NCBI GenBank assembly: GCA_030265685.1
Contig: JAJDGO010000003.1
Coordinates: forward strand, 1-60,029
Origin: Bacteroidales bacterium OttesenSCG-928-M11
Lineage (GTDB): Bacteria; Bacteroidota; Bacteroidia; Bacteroidales; Azobacteroidaceae
Direction: 5' to 3'
Length of the DNA: 60,029 bases
Below, in pieces: positions 1 to 7,693 of the stretch. Made by a program: the position numbers and the translations under genes. Under the pieces are notes generated by a model. The model saw nothing but the letters and a program-made list of their open reading frames with translations. It had not been told where the DNA came from and made no database searches. Positions within the stretch are counted from its first letter, which is position 1. Every line of letters starts with the position of its first letter.

Positions 1-1126
1 TTTCTCCTTGATTAATGCGTAATGTTTCGATAAATAAATCAATATCTTTTTCCGATACTCCAAGCTCTGCAAAGTTGACTGGTAACCCGATAGAAGAATA
101 ATACTCTTTTGTTGCCCGGATTCCGGCAAGTGCAATATCTTTTTTATCTCCTTTGTTTTCGATTCCCCAAACATTAACGGCAAACTGGACAAATCGATCG
201 ATGCCGGAAGTATAAGTATATTGCATCCATGCGGGGAATATAACAGAAAGTCCTGCTCCATGAGGAACATCAAAGTGTGCACTAATTTCATGTTCTAATT
301 GATGGCTTGCCCAGTCTTCTTCTCTTCCGACTCCACATATACCATTATGTGCTAAAGTTCCCGCCCACATAATGTTGGAACGAGCATCATAGTTTTGAGG
401 TTCTTGTATAACTATTCTTCCTTGCTCGATAATAGATTTCAATAATCCCTCACAAAGTTTATCAGTTACATCAACTCCTTTGGTTTGTGTAAAATAACGT
501 TCCATGATATGTGCCATCATATCAGAAATTCCGTATGCTGTTTGGTTTGCCGGCAAGGTAAAAGTGAGCGAAGGATCCATAATTGCAAATACAGGACGAC
601 TAAGAGGTGATGAATGTCCTCGCTTTAAAGTTTGCTTTGTATTTGTAATAACGGTGTTTGCAGAGCCTTCGCTTCCTGCTGCCGGGATAGTAAGTATTGT
701 TCCGATAGGTAAAGCTTGGTTGGCAGTTACGGTATGTTCGAAAAAATTCCAAAAGTCTCCGGCATAAGGAACTCCAATTGCAATTGCTTTTGCCGAGTCT
801 ATCACACTTCCTCCGCCTATAGCTAAGATAAAGTTTACTTTTTCTTCCCGACAAAGTTCGATTCCTTTATAAACTAGAGTATCTATTGGATTAGGTTGAA
901 CGCCTCCCAGCTTCACATACTCAATAAAATTGTTTTGTAATATACTCTCTACTTCGGATAAAAGACCACTTTTGATAGCAGATTGTCCTCCATAGTGAAT
1001 CAATACTTTTGGTGAATTTTCTTTTCCCGATCGCTTAAAGAAGTCTTTTATAGCAATAGCTACTTTGCTTGTCGTATTTTTACCAAAAATAAATTCGGTA
1101 GGGCTCCAAAATCTAAAATTATTCAT
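1..1126 (-). CDS. Iron-containing alcohol dehydrogenase (butanol dehydrogenase / YqhD-like), truncated by window edge
   Basis: This is a partial gene absent from the ORF track because it runs off the left edge; I translated it from the ATG at 1126. About 375 codons are visible and the family is usually around 385 residues, so only a short C-terminus is missing. The product would reduce aldehydes to alcohols (or the reverse) with NAD(P)H in the cytoplasm. Visible features are the N-terminal MNNFRFWSPTEFIFGK, typical of the BdhA/YqhD branch, the nucleotide-binding run AIGGGSVIDSAKA, and the metal-ligand regions SDMMAH, HQLEH and VPHGAG. Substrate is not predictable from the sequence. It lies just downstream of the DUF3298-like gene on the same strand (24-nt gap), so the two could be co-transcribed. 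Confidence 0.88.
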   Translation of the reverse strand, partial: MNNFRFWSPTEFIFGKNTTSKVAIAIKDFFKRSGKENSPKVLIHYGGQSAIKSGLLSEVESILQNNFIEYVKLGGVQPNPIDTLVYKGIELCREEKVNFILAIGGGSVIDSAKAIAIGVPYAGDFWNFFEHTVTANQALPIGTILTIPAAGSEGSANTVITNTKQTLKRGHSSPLSRPVFAIMDPSLTFTLPANQTAYGISDMMAHIMERYFTQTKGVDVTDKLCEGLLKSIIEQGRIVIQEPQNYDARSNIMWAGTLAHNGICGVGREEDWASHQLEHEISAHFDVPHGAGLSVIFPAWMQYTYTSGIDRFVQFAVNVWGIENKGDKKDIALAGIRATKEYYSSIGLPVNFAELGVSEKDIDLFIETLRINQGE

Positions 1127-1150
1127 ACGAGGTTGATTATATTATTTTTA

Positions 1151-2008
1151 TTATTGTCTACGAGCTAATCGCATTACAGCCGAATCTGGCTTCATGTACA
1201 TGTAAATATAGTAATAAGGAACAAATAACTCGATGATACCTAAAGTATAAGCTCCTAATTCATATTGTCCGTAAATGAAAGTTATTCCTTGATCGTTGAC
1301 CACAAAATTACGAGAAGGTGTAATTTTATCAAACATAAATCCCATGTCATTTAGTTCTTCTTTTGTTCCGACCTTGTATTTGTCGAGTAGATAAGTAAGA
1401 AGTAAATCGGATATTTTATCTTCTTCGTAATCAAAAAATACATCATTATAGCGAATGGGATTGCCGGTTTCAATATCTAAATTTAATCCTTGTGTTGTAG
1501 ATAAACCATGAGCTCCTCCAGTATATTCATAAGTATTGATAACTTGTGAAATAACATTGCCACGATTGAAGAGTATAGTGTTACGTATGGTTTTCTGATA
1601 AATATAGAGCGACTTATAATCTCGAATGTCTTCTCCTCGAAGTTTGGCTTGTAGTTCTTCTTTTTTGAAAATGCCGGAAGATTCAAAATCTTCTTTATAC
1701 TGAGAGATAAACGCTTTGGTGTATTTTTTTGCCGCTTGTTTAGGTGTTACATTCCCATAGTTTTCTCCGAAAAAAGAATAAGTAAACCAAGATTGTATCT
1801 TTTCCAAAATAGCTTTGTCTGCATATTCGTTGGGATAGAAAAAATCTATTTTGATATGGCAAGAAGGATTGTTTTTATTACCATATAAATAATACGTTTT
1901 ATCCTCCTGTTCGCCATCGAACTTGATGTTGTTTTCCCTATAAACCGATTGAGCAAATACGGAAAGGGTGATTGTATAATAGAAAAACAGTAGTAGTTGT
2001 CTTTTCAT
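1151..2008 (-). CDS. Exported DUF3298/RsiV-like domain protein
   Basis: This 285-residue protein starts with a signal peptide (MKRQLLLFFYYTITLSVFAQ) ending at an A-Q-S type cleavage site, so it is probably periplasmic. The C-terminal half carries the pattern YTGGAHGLSTTQGLNLD followed by a 'G..i.y.DvF' segment, which is characteristic of DUF3298, the domain also found at the C-terminus of RsiV-type anti-sigma factors and PdaC deacetylases. The N-terminal half probably corresponds to the partner DUF4163 region, but that is inference. There is no catalytic motif I can point to, so no function is assigned. It is divergent from the ABC transporter genes, with 80 bp between the two starts. Confidence 0.75.
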   Translation of the reverse strand: MKRQLLLFFYYTITLSVFAQSVYRENNIKFDGEQEDKTYYLYGNKNNPSCHIKIDFFYPNEYADKAILEKIQSWFTYSFFGENYGNVTPKQAAKKYTKAFISQYKEDFESSGIFKKEELQAKLRGEDIRDYKSLYIYQKTIRNTILFNRGNVISQVINTYEYTGGAHGLSTTQGLNLDIETGNPIRYNDVFFDYEEDKISDLLLTYLLDKYKVGTKEELNDMGFMFDKITPSRNFVVNDQGITFIYGQYELGAYTLGIIELFVPYYYIYMYMKPDSAVMRLARRQ

Positions 2009-2057
2009 TTCTTCTTATTTCAAGCCGTAAAATTACTAATTATTATGGAATAATACT

Positions 2058-2065
2058 TACCTTTG
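2058..2065 (+). promoter_or_regulatory. Probable -7 box for the ABC transporter genes
   Basis: TACCTTTG matches the Bacteroidota -7 consensus TAnnTTTG. I see no clear TTTG 19-20 nt upstream. It lies 23 nt before the ATG at 2089 and downstream of the longer ORF start at 1972, so it supports the shorter start. Confidence 0.45.
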
Positions 2066-2088
2066 GCCTTTCAAAATATAAAGAATAT

Positions 2089-2994
2089 ATGTTATTCCTA
2101 GAAACAAAGGATGTTGTTAAGCAATATGCTAACCACTTAGCCCTAAATAAAGTCAGCATCCAACTGCCCTCTAAAAAAGTATTCGGATTATTAGGCCCTA
2201 ATGGAGCCGGAAAAACAACATTAATTCGAATCATTAATCGTATTACTGCCCCCGATTCAGGAGAAGTTCTTTTCAAAGGACGCCCTCTTGAGGCCGGAGA
2301 TGTTTATAACATCGGTTATTTACCAGAAGAACGTGGGTTATATAAAAAGATGCGAGTGGGAGAACAAGCTATTTATCTCGCCAGGTTAAAAGGATTGTCG
2401 GCTATAGAAGCAAAGAAACGTTTGACGGTTTGGTTTGATAAATTCGGCATCTTATCTTGGTGGGATAAAAAATTGGAAGAACTATCGAAGGGGATGCAAC
2501 AAAAAGTTCAGTTCATTATTACGGTTGTTCATGATCCCGAACTTCTTATTTTCGACGAACCGTTTAGTGGCTTTGACCCATTAAACGCAGAAATACTAAA
2601 GAATGAAATTTTAAGTTTACGAGATAAAGGGAAAACAATTATTTTTTCTACTCATAACATGTCTTCCGTAGAGGAGATCTGTGATGATATAGCTTTGATT
2701 AATCGTTCGCAAGTAGTTCTTCGTGGTAGTGTAGAAGAAATCCGGTCTCGCTATCGGAATCATATTTTTTCGGTAAAAACAGAAACCGAACTCAAAAACT
2801 TTAATCCTTCGGTCGGTGAAATACTATCATCTAATAAAGGGTATCGTGTTTTTGAATATAGAATAAGGAAAACAGAGGGTATCTCAAACACAGACTTTAT
2901 AACATCGCTTGTCGAAGACAATGAAATACTTTCGTTCGAAGAAGAAATACCTTCAATGAACGATATATTTATACAAACAGTAAAAGAAGGATGA
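2089..2994 (+). CDS. ABC exporter ATP-binding protein (NatA-like)
   Basis: The track opens this ORF at 1972, but the first 39 residues overlap the divergent gene and have no ABC character. I start at the ATG at 2089 (MLFLETKDVVKQY), giving 301 residues. Walker A is GPNGAGKTT (about 36-44), the signature is LSKGMQQ (about 132-138), Walker B is LLIFDEP (about 152-158) and the H-switch is in STHN (about 187-190). The C-terminal ~80 residues resemble the extension (DUF4162) found in NatA-type subunits. It powers the permease encoded 3 bp downstream at the cytoplasmic face of the membrane. The exported substrate is unknown; Na+ extrusion is only the family precedent. Confidence 0.9.
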   Translation: MLFLETKDVVKQYANHLALNKVSIQLPSKKVFGLLGPNGAGKTTLIRIINRITAPDSGEVLFKGRPLEAGDVYNIGYLPEERGLYKKMRVGEQAIYLARLKGLSAIEAKKRLTVWFDKFGILSWWDKKLEELSKGMQQKVQFIITVVHDPELLIFDEPFSGFDPLNAEILKNEILSLRDKGKTIIFSTHNMSSVEEICDDIALINRSQVVLRGSVEEIRSRYRNHIFSVKTETELKNFNPSVGEILSSNKGYRVFEYRIRKTEGISNTDFITSLVEDNEILSFEEEIPSMNDIFIQTVKEG

Positions 2995-2997
2995 TTT

Positions 2998-4239
2998 ATG
3001 AGTAAGATAGGAATAGTAATAAAAAGAGAATATAGTACGCGTGTTAGAAAGAAATCATTTTTGATATTGACTTTTTTAATGCCTGTATTGTTTGTAGTAT
3101 TAATGGCCGGGACTGTTTTCTTAGCTTTAACTAACGAAGGCGATTCGAAAACAATTCAAGTAATAGATCATACCGGAGAATATACTTCTGTTTTGCAAGA
3201 TACGGGGCAATATAAATTTGCGGTAACAGCAGATAATAATACCGACTATCGAAATCAATCGGACGAATCGCTTTATGCAACGCTGATCATAACCGATGAT
3301 CTTTTGAAAAATCCGAAAGCAATTACTCTTTATTCAAAACAACAAGTGGTAAGTAGTGCTTCGGATGCCATATCTTCTCAACTCAACGAATATTTAAGCG
3401 AAAAGAAATTGCTTTCTTATAACATTCCTAACATTAAAGAAATAGTAGAAGAAAGCCGGATCGAGATAGAAATGCAAACAATTAAATGGGACGATGCAGG
3501 AAACGAGACCGAAGGATCGGCCGAAATGGCTTCGATTATTGGAATAATCTTTACTTTTTTGATCTATATGTTTATTTTCTCTTACGGAGGAATGGTTATG
3601 TCGGGGGTTTTAGAAGAGAAAACGAACCGAATACTTGAAGTAATGGTTTCGTCTGTAAAACCTTTCGATCTAATGATGGGGAAACTAATCGGTATCGGTT
3701 TGGTTGGTTTAACCCAGTTTGGCTTATGGGCGGCTCTTATTGTTGGGGTAAGTCTCGTAGGACAATCGTTTTCCGGAAGTATGGAAGCAGTTTCGGAAGT
3801 AAATTCTATCCTTACTTCGGTCGACTTAATCAGTATAACGATCTATTTTGTTGTATTTTTCATAGGAGGTTATTTAATGTATGCTTCGCTTTTTGCTGCA
3901 ATTGGAGCAATGGTTAACTCGCAAGAAGATACACAACAGTATATGATGCCCATAACTATTTTGATTCTTTTCGCTTTTATGGCTGGAACTTACAGTGCGC
4001 AAAACCCGGACGGGCCACTTGCTTTTTGGACTTCACTCATTCCCTTTACTTCTCCGATCGTAATGATGGTAAGACTTCCTTTCGGAGTGCCTTGGTGGGA
4101 GTTGCTTTTAAGTATTGGTTTGTTGGCATTGACTGTAATTTTTACCATTTGGTTGGCTTCGAAGATATACAGAACCGGAATCTTGATGTATGGAAAGAAA
4201 CCAACTTTCGGAGAAGTAATAAAATGGCTTAAATATTAA
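2998..4239 (+). CDS. ABC-2 type exporter permease (NatB-like)
   Basis: This 413-residue integral membrane protein has the ABC-2 permease layout: an N-terminal KREYSTRVRKKSF segment, a first membrane helix at about residues 20-45, a large extracytoplasmic domain (about 45-175), then a block of five or so helices. The segment SGVLEEKTNRILEVMVSSV between the helices is the conserved coupling region of NatB-type permeases. It follows the ATPase gene after 3 bp, so the two form a transporter. The substrate cannot be inferred. Confidence 0.9.
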   Translation: MSKIGIVIKREYSTRVRKKSFLILTFLMPVLFVVLMAGTVFLALTNEGDSKTIQVIDHTGEYTSVLQDTGQYKFAVTADNNTDYRNQSDESLYATLIITDDLLKNPKAITLYSKQQVVSSASDAISSQLNEYLSEKKLLSYNIPNIKEIVEESRIEIEMQTIKWDDAGNETEGSAEMASIIGIIFTFLIYMFIFSYGGMVMSGVLEEKTNRILEVMVSSVKPFDLMMGKLIGIGLVGLTQFGLWAALIVGVSLVGQSFSGSMEAVSEVNSILTSVDLISITIYFVVFFIGGYLMYASLFAAIGAMVNSQEDTQQYMMPITILILFAFMAGTYSAQNPDGPLAFWTSLIPFTSPIVMMVRLPFGVPWWELLLSIGLLALTVIFTIWLASKIYRTGILMYGKKPTFGEVIKWLKY

Positions 4240-4253
4240 ACGATTCTTATATT

Positions 4254-4284
4254 TTTGCATTTTAATATATTTTCTATAACTTTG
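4254..4284 (+). promoter_or_regulatory. Strong Bacteroidota-type promoter for the small lipoprotein gene
   Basis: A -33 box TTTG (4254-4257) is followed after exactly 19 nt by a -7 box TAACTTTG (4277-4284), a full match to TAnnTTTG. The start codon is 33 nt downstream of the -7 box. Confidence 0.7.
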
Positions 4285-4317
4285 CAATGAAAGTTTTAAT
4301 TCAAAAAAAAGTTAGCG

Positions 4318-4692
4318 ATGAAAAAGAATTTGTTAGTATTATTAGCTGCGATAGTTCTTGTCGGACTATCTGCTTGTAGCAAAGAAAAAGCTGTAGAAAC
4401 AGAAAAAACAACTGATCAAGTTGAAGTTGTAGTAGAAGACGTAGTTGAAGAAGAAGTTGCTCCAACGAAAACTCCTGCGGAATTGTTGAAAGAGTTCGAT
4501 GCATATGTAAAAGAATATGCAGACGCTTTCAATAACATAACAAAAGATCCTGTAAAATACAGCAAGTTGGCTGCTCAATCACAACAATGGGTGAAAGATA
4601 TGGCTGCAGTTAAGGATCAATTGACTGAAAAAGAGTTGAAAAGTTACGAAAGAGTAATGGAAAACTTGAAAAAAGTAAATTCTCCAAAGTAA
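4318..4692 (+). CDS. Small acidic coiled-coil lipoprotein
   Basis: This 124-residue protein has a lipoprotein signal peptide with lipobox LSAC (Cys20). An acidic, Val/Glu-rich linker (about 25-60) is followed by a helical, probably coiled-coil segment from about residue 57 to the end, rich in Lys, Glu, Leu and Ala. No enzymatic motif is visible and I do not recognise a named family. It has its own promoter just upstream and a terminator just downstream, so it is a monocistronic unit; short lipoproteins of this kind are often abundant envelope proteins, but its function is unknown. Confidence 0.8.
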   Translation: MKKNLLVLLAAIVLVGLSACSKEKAVETEKTTDQVEVVVEDVVEEEVAPTKTPAELLKEFDAYVKEYADAFNNITKDPVKYSKLAAQSQQWVKDMAAVKDQLTEKELKSYERVMENLKKVNSPK

Positions 4693-4712
4693 TACTTTCG
4701 GCATTTGATATA

Positions 4713-4750
4713 AGAAAGGAGATTTCCAAAGCGGGAATCTCCTTTCTTTA
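4713..4750 (+). terminator. Rho-independent terminator after the small lipoprotein gene
   Basis: AGAAAGGAGATTTCC pairs with GGGAATCTCCTTTCT (15-bp arms, one mismatch) around a short loop, followed by a short T-rich run. It ends the lipoprotein transcript. Confidence 0.8.
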
Positions 4751-4785
4751 TGCTTCATAGTTTAGGATATATCTAAACGGTTTCT

Positions 4786-4918
4786 AAGTCTTGTATAATT
4801 CCCGCCTCAAGTTATAGTATGAGTTTGTCAAAGTTCTTGTAGAACTTCGGTCAAGTTATACTAAAACTTCGCTTAAGTTATACTAGAACTTGGGTCAAGT
4901 TGTAGTAAAACTTTGTCG
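4786..4918. repeat. Palindromic tandem array A (AAGTT-N7-AACTT, 22-bp period)
   Basis: Five 17-bp units begin at 4809, 4831, 4853, 4875 and 4897, exactly 22 bp apart. A degenerate unit at 4786 precedes them by 23 bp. Units include AAGTTATAGTATGAGTT, AAGTTCTTGTAGAACTT, AAGTTATACTAAAACTT, AAGTTATACTAGAACTT and AAGTTGTAGTAAAACTT. The 5-bp spacers vary (TGTCA, CGGTC, CGCTT, GGGTC). The array fills most of the 399-bp gap between the lipoprotein terminator and rmuC. The same family recurs at 33.05 and 59.23 kb. I do not recognise it. Confidence 0.9.
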
Positions 4919-5064
4919 AAAGAAAAAGTAACCGGGATTAGTTTCTTTTTCTTGCCTTTGAAAATAGCGACAAATTTAAATAACTTCTATTATCACTTCC
5001 GGGATCAACTTCGAAATAAAAGCAAAAAGTTTATAAAATTGACCAGCCATTAAGAATCATTCTT

Positions 5065-5072
5065 TATCTTTG
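5065..5072 (+). promoter_or_regulatory. Probable -7 box for rmuC
   Basis: TATCTTTG matches TAnnTTTG and lies 19 nt before the rmuC start. The nearest upstream TTG (5039-5041) is 23 nt away, slightly long for a -33 box. Confidence 0.45.
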
Positions 5073-5091
5073 TTGCTCTTCAAAAATACAG

Positions 5092-6213
5092 ATGGATATA
5101 AGCTCATTAATAATCGGCGTTTTTATTGGAATCGGAATCACGATGATTGTTTTTTTTCTATTCGAAAAGAAGCAGAAAGAAAAACAAAGTTCCATGCAAA
5201 AACAAATGAATATTGAGTTCGAAAACATCGCCTTGAAAATATTAGACGAGAAAGGAGAGAAAATTGCTCGGATAAATCACGAAAGTATTCAACAAATCCT
5301 AAATCCACTAAAGGAAAATATCAACGAGTTTAAGAATAAGGTAGAACAAACTTACGACAAAGAGTCGAAAGAACGTTTCTCCTTAGCCAACGAAGTAAAA
5401 CGATTGGTTGAACTAAACCAAAAAATTAGTGAAGAAGCTAATCAATTGACCTCAGCATTAAAGGGTAATTCGAAAATGCAAGGCGATTGGGGCGAAATGA
5501 TATTGGAAAGCATTTTGGATAAATCGGGTTTGGTGAAAGATCGCGAGTATTTTATTCAAGAAATGATTCGAGATGCTCAAGGGACTCCTATTAGAAATCA
5601 AAGCGGACAGAAAATGCAACCGGACGTAATTATTAAATGTCCTGACGAAAGAAATATTATTATCGATTCGAAAGTTTCTTTATCTGCCTACGTTCGTTTT
5701 ATGAATACGGACGATTCTTTGGAGCAAAAAGCGGCAATGAAAGATCATTTGTTATCTATCCGAAAACACATCGACGAATTATCCCTAAAATCCTATCACG
5801 AATATGGTACAACGATGGGTTATGTCTTGATGTTTATCCCCAACGAACCGGCTTATTTATTAGCAATGCAAGATGATTTGGATTTGTGGCACTATGCGTA
5901 TAACAAACAAGTGGTATTGATTAGCCCAACTAATTTGATTGCAACCATCAAGTTGATTGTAGACTTGTGGCGAAAAGAATATCAAACCCGTAATGCTCTT
6001 GAGATTGCTGGTCGGGGAGCGAAGTTGTATGATAAATTAGTTTCTTTTGTTGAAAATTTAGAAAACGTAGGTGTCTCGTTAGATAAAGCTAAGTCGGCAT
6101 ATGATGATGCTTTTAAACAGCTTTCAACCGGCAATGGTAACCTAATTAGTCAAGCAGAAAAGCTAAGAGATATGGGGATTGCTCCGAAAAAAAACTTGAA
6201 AATAAAAAATTAA
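5092..6213 (+). CDS. rmuC: DNA recombination protein RmuC
   Basis: This 373-residue protein has an N-terminal membrane anchor (about 5-25), a coiled-coil stretch (about 30-125) and the conserved RmuC domain, which begins at MQGDWGEMILESILDKSGL and includes PDVIIKCPDERNIIIDSKVS, a nuclease-like core of the PD-(D/E)XK type. RmuC is reported to limit inversions at short inverted repeats, and the fold suggests a nuclease. The length is at the short end for the family. It lies immediately downstream of palindromic array A, an interesting juxtaposition given RmuC's link to inverted repeats, although nothing shows a functional connection. The M24 peptidase gene follows after 21 bp. Confidence 0.92.
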   Translation: MDISSLIIGVFIGIGITMIVFFLFEKKQKEKQSSMQKQMNIEFENIALKILDEKGEKIARINHESIQQILNPLKENINEFKNKVEQTYDKESKERFSLANEVKRLVELNQKISEEANQLTSALKGNSKMQGDWGEMILESILDKSGLVKDREYFIQEMIRDAQGTPIRNQSGQKMQPDVIIKCPDERNIIIDSKVSLSAYVRFMNTDDSLEQKAAMKDHLLSIRKHIDELSLKSYHEYGTTMGYVLMFIPNEPAYLLAMQDDLDLWHYAYNKQVVLISPTNLIATIKLIVDLWRKEYQTRNALEIAGRGAKLYDKLVSFVENLENVGVSLDKAKSAYDDAFKQLSTGNGNLISQAEKLRDMGIAPKKNLKIKN

Positions 6214-6234
6214 TACATATTATATAATAAGGTA

Positions 6235-7332
6235 ATGATTTTACTATCTACTCCAGTTAATATTTATTATGTAACAGGCCGTGTGTTTTCCGGCTATGTT
6301 TGCTTAACAGACGACAATCAATCTTTATTGTTTGTGCAAAGACCTTTGGATGTCGAAACCAACGACCATATAATTCCTATCCGAAAAGTAGAAGATATTC
6401 CGGGTTTGCTTGCCGAGCGAGGGATAGATTTGCCTTCGTCTTTGGCTTTAGAATTGGATGCTCTTACTTACAACGAGGTGTTGAGAATCCGGAAAGCTTT
6501 TTCGGTGCAAGAGTTAGAGAATGCTTCTCTCATAATGCGTCGTCGCCGGATGATAAAAACGGAAACCGAGATCGAACAGTTGCGAATTTCGGCCGATATA
6601 CACATGGAAGTATATCGCGAAGTGCCCCGTCTTTTCCGAAAAGGGATGCGCGATATTGATTTTCAAATAGAAATCGAGCACTTAATGCGTAAGAAAGGAT
6701 CGATCGGATTGTTTAGAACTTTCGGATCGAACATGGATATTTATATGGGAAACCTTTTGTCGGGGGATAATGCAGCTCTTGGTTCTCCATTTGATTTTGC
6801 ACTTGGTGGGGGAGGAGTACATCCTTCTTTACCTATCGGCGCTTCGGGGGAATTAATAAAAGAAGGAACTTCCATCTCTGTTGATATGGCCGGCAACTAT
6901 ACCGCCTACTTAAGTGATATGACTCGTGTATTTTCTTATGGAATGCTTCCGGATATTGCTTACAAAGCACATGCTCTCTCTCTTGAAATGCATAGCCGGT
7001 TCAAAAAAGAAGTAAAAGCCGGAACTTCTTGCGCAGAAATTTATAATTGGACGCTTGCAATGGCAGAAAAAGCCGGTTTGCAAGACTACTTTATGGGAGC
7101 AAATCAAAAAGCAAAGTTCGTAGGGCACGGAGTTGGTTTGGAAATTAATGAACTTCCGGTTTTAATGGCTCGATCGAAAGATTTTTTAGAGGAAAATATG
7201 ACAATCGCGTACGAGCCTAAGTTCGTAATTCCGAAAGTCGGAGCTGTTGGAATTGAAAATACTTACCTAATAAAAAAAGAAATAGTGGAAAACTTGACTT
7301 CGCTTGACGAAGAAATCCAAAATTTAATTTGA
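6235..7332 (+). CDS. M24 family metallopeptidase (Xaa-Pro aminopeptidase-like)
   Basis: This 365-residue cytoplasmic protein has an N-terminal creatinase-type domain (about 1-110) and a C-terminal pita-bread catalytic domain. All five expected metal ligands are visible: Asp217 (SVDMAG), Asp228 (SDMTR), His298 (GHGVGLE), Glu327 (AYEPKF) and Glu341 (GIENTY). It would remove N-terminal residues preceding proline, or act on a related dipeptide. The start at MILLSTPVNIYYVTG fits the family, whose members begin near an 'NI.Y.TG' motif. It follows rmuC closely and is probably co-transcribed with it. The exact specificity (PepP or PepQ type) is uncertain. Confidence 0.88.
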   Translation: MILLSTPVNIYYVTGRVFSGYVCLTDDNQSLLFVQRPLDVETNDHIIPIRKVEDIPGLLAERGIDLPSSLALELDALTYNEVLRIRKAFSVQELENASLIMRRRRMIKTETEIEQLRISADIHMEVYREVPRLFRKGMRDIDFQIEIEHLMRKKGSIGLFRTFGSNMDIYMGNLLSGDNAALGSPFDFALGGGGVHPSLPIGASGELIKEGTSISVDMAGNYTAYLSDMTRVFSYGMLPDIAYKAHALSLEMHSRFKKEVKAGTSCAEIYNWTLAMAEKAGLQDYFMGANQKAKFVGHGVGLEINELPVLMARSKDFLEENMTIAYEPKFVIPKVGAVGIENTYLIKKEIVENLTSLDEEIQNLI

Positions 7333-7429
7333 CATTATTTTAGGTAAAGAATGAAATTAAAACGGAGATAAATGTTAAATAATATTTCATGTTAAAAAGG
7401 ACATTGAAGTTTTTTTTGTTTATTTATTT

Positions 7430-7461
7430 TTTGTTTATATGAATAGTTTGATCTATATTTG
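7430..7461 (+). promoter_or_regulatory. Promoter of the fasciclin/SusCD/M60 operon
   Basis: TTTG (7430-7433), a 20-nt spacer and TATATTTG (7454-7461) fully match the Bacteroidota -33/-7 pattern. It is the best promoter candidate for the 10-gene operon. Confidence 0.6.
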
Positions 7462-7555
7462 TACCGAATTAATAACTAAAATGCCTTGTTGGGATTTGTT
7501 GAAACATAGCAATAAGTCTCGGCTGGGTTTCATAAGTTTGTTAACGTAAAAAATT

Positions 7556-7563
7556 TATATTTG
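7556..7563 (+). promoter_or_regulatory. Second possible -7 box in the operon leader
   Basis: TATATTTG matches the -7 consensus, but the nearest TTTG (7537-7540) leaves only a 15-nt spacer. It may be an alternative or regulated start. Confidence 0.3.
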
Positions 7564-7693
7564 TGAAAAACAAAGACTTCCGATTTTATCTTGTCAGAAA
7601 CAGATCCCCTTTGCCTTCCTTCGGCAGCAAAGACCCTTGTGAAAATCAATTAAATTTTATATGAATATATAACCTCTAAAAATTAATAATTAC

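Larger units (their letters stand above)
7333..7693 (+). other. 361-bp intergenic leader upstream of the fasciclin/SusCD operon
   Basis: This gap holds one good promoter-like pair (7430-7461), a second TATATTTG box (7556-7563) and a GC-richer segment near 7608-7636 able to fold (TGCC / GGCA stem with flanking CTT / AAG). A transcript from the first promoter would have a leader of about 220 nt. No known riboswitch was recognised and no ORF is convincing. Confidence 0.6.

Noticed and set aside
4786-4918. Array A as a CRISPR array
   Set aside because: Units are 17 bp with 5-bp spacers; CRISPR repeats and spacers are much longer, and no cas genes are present. The same holds for arrays B, C and D.
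7564-7693. Known riboswitch or cis-RNA in the operon leader
   Set aside because: A hairpin is possible but no conserved riboswitch core is recognisable.
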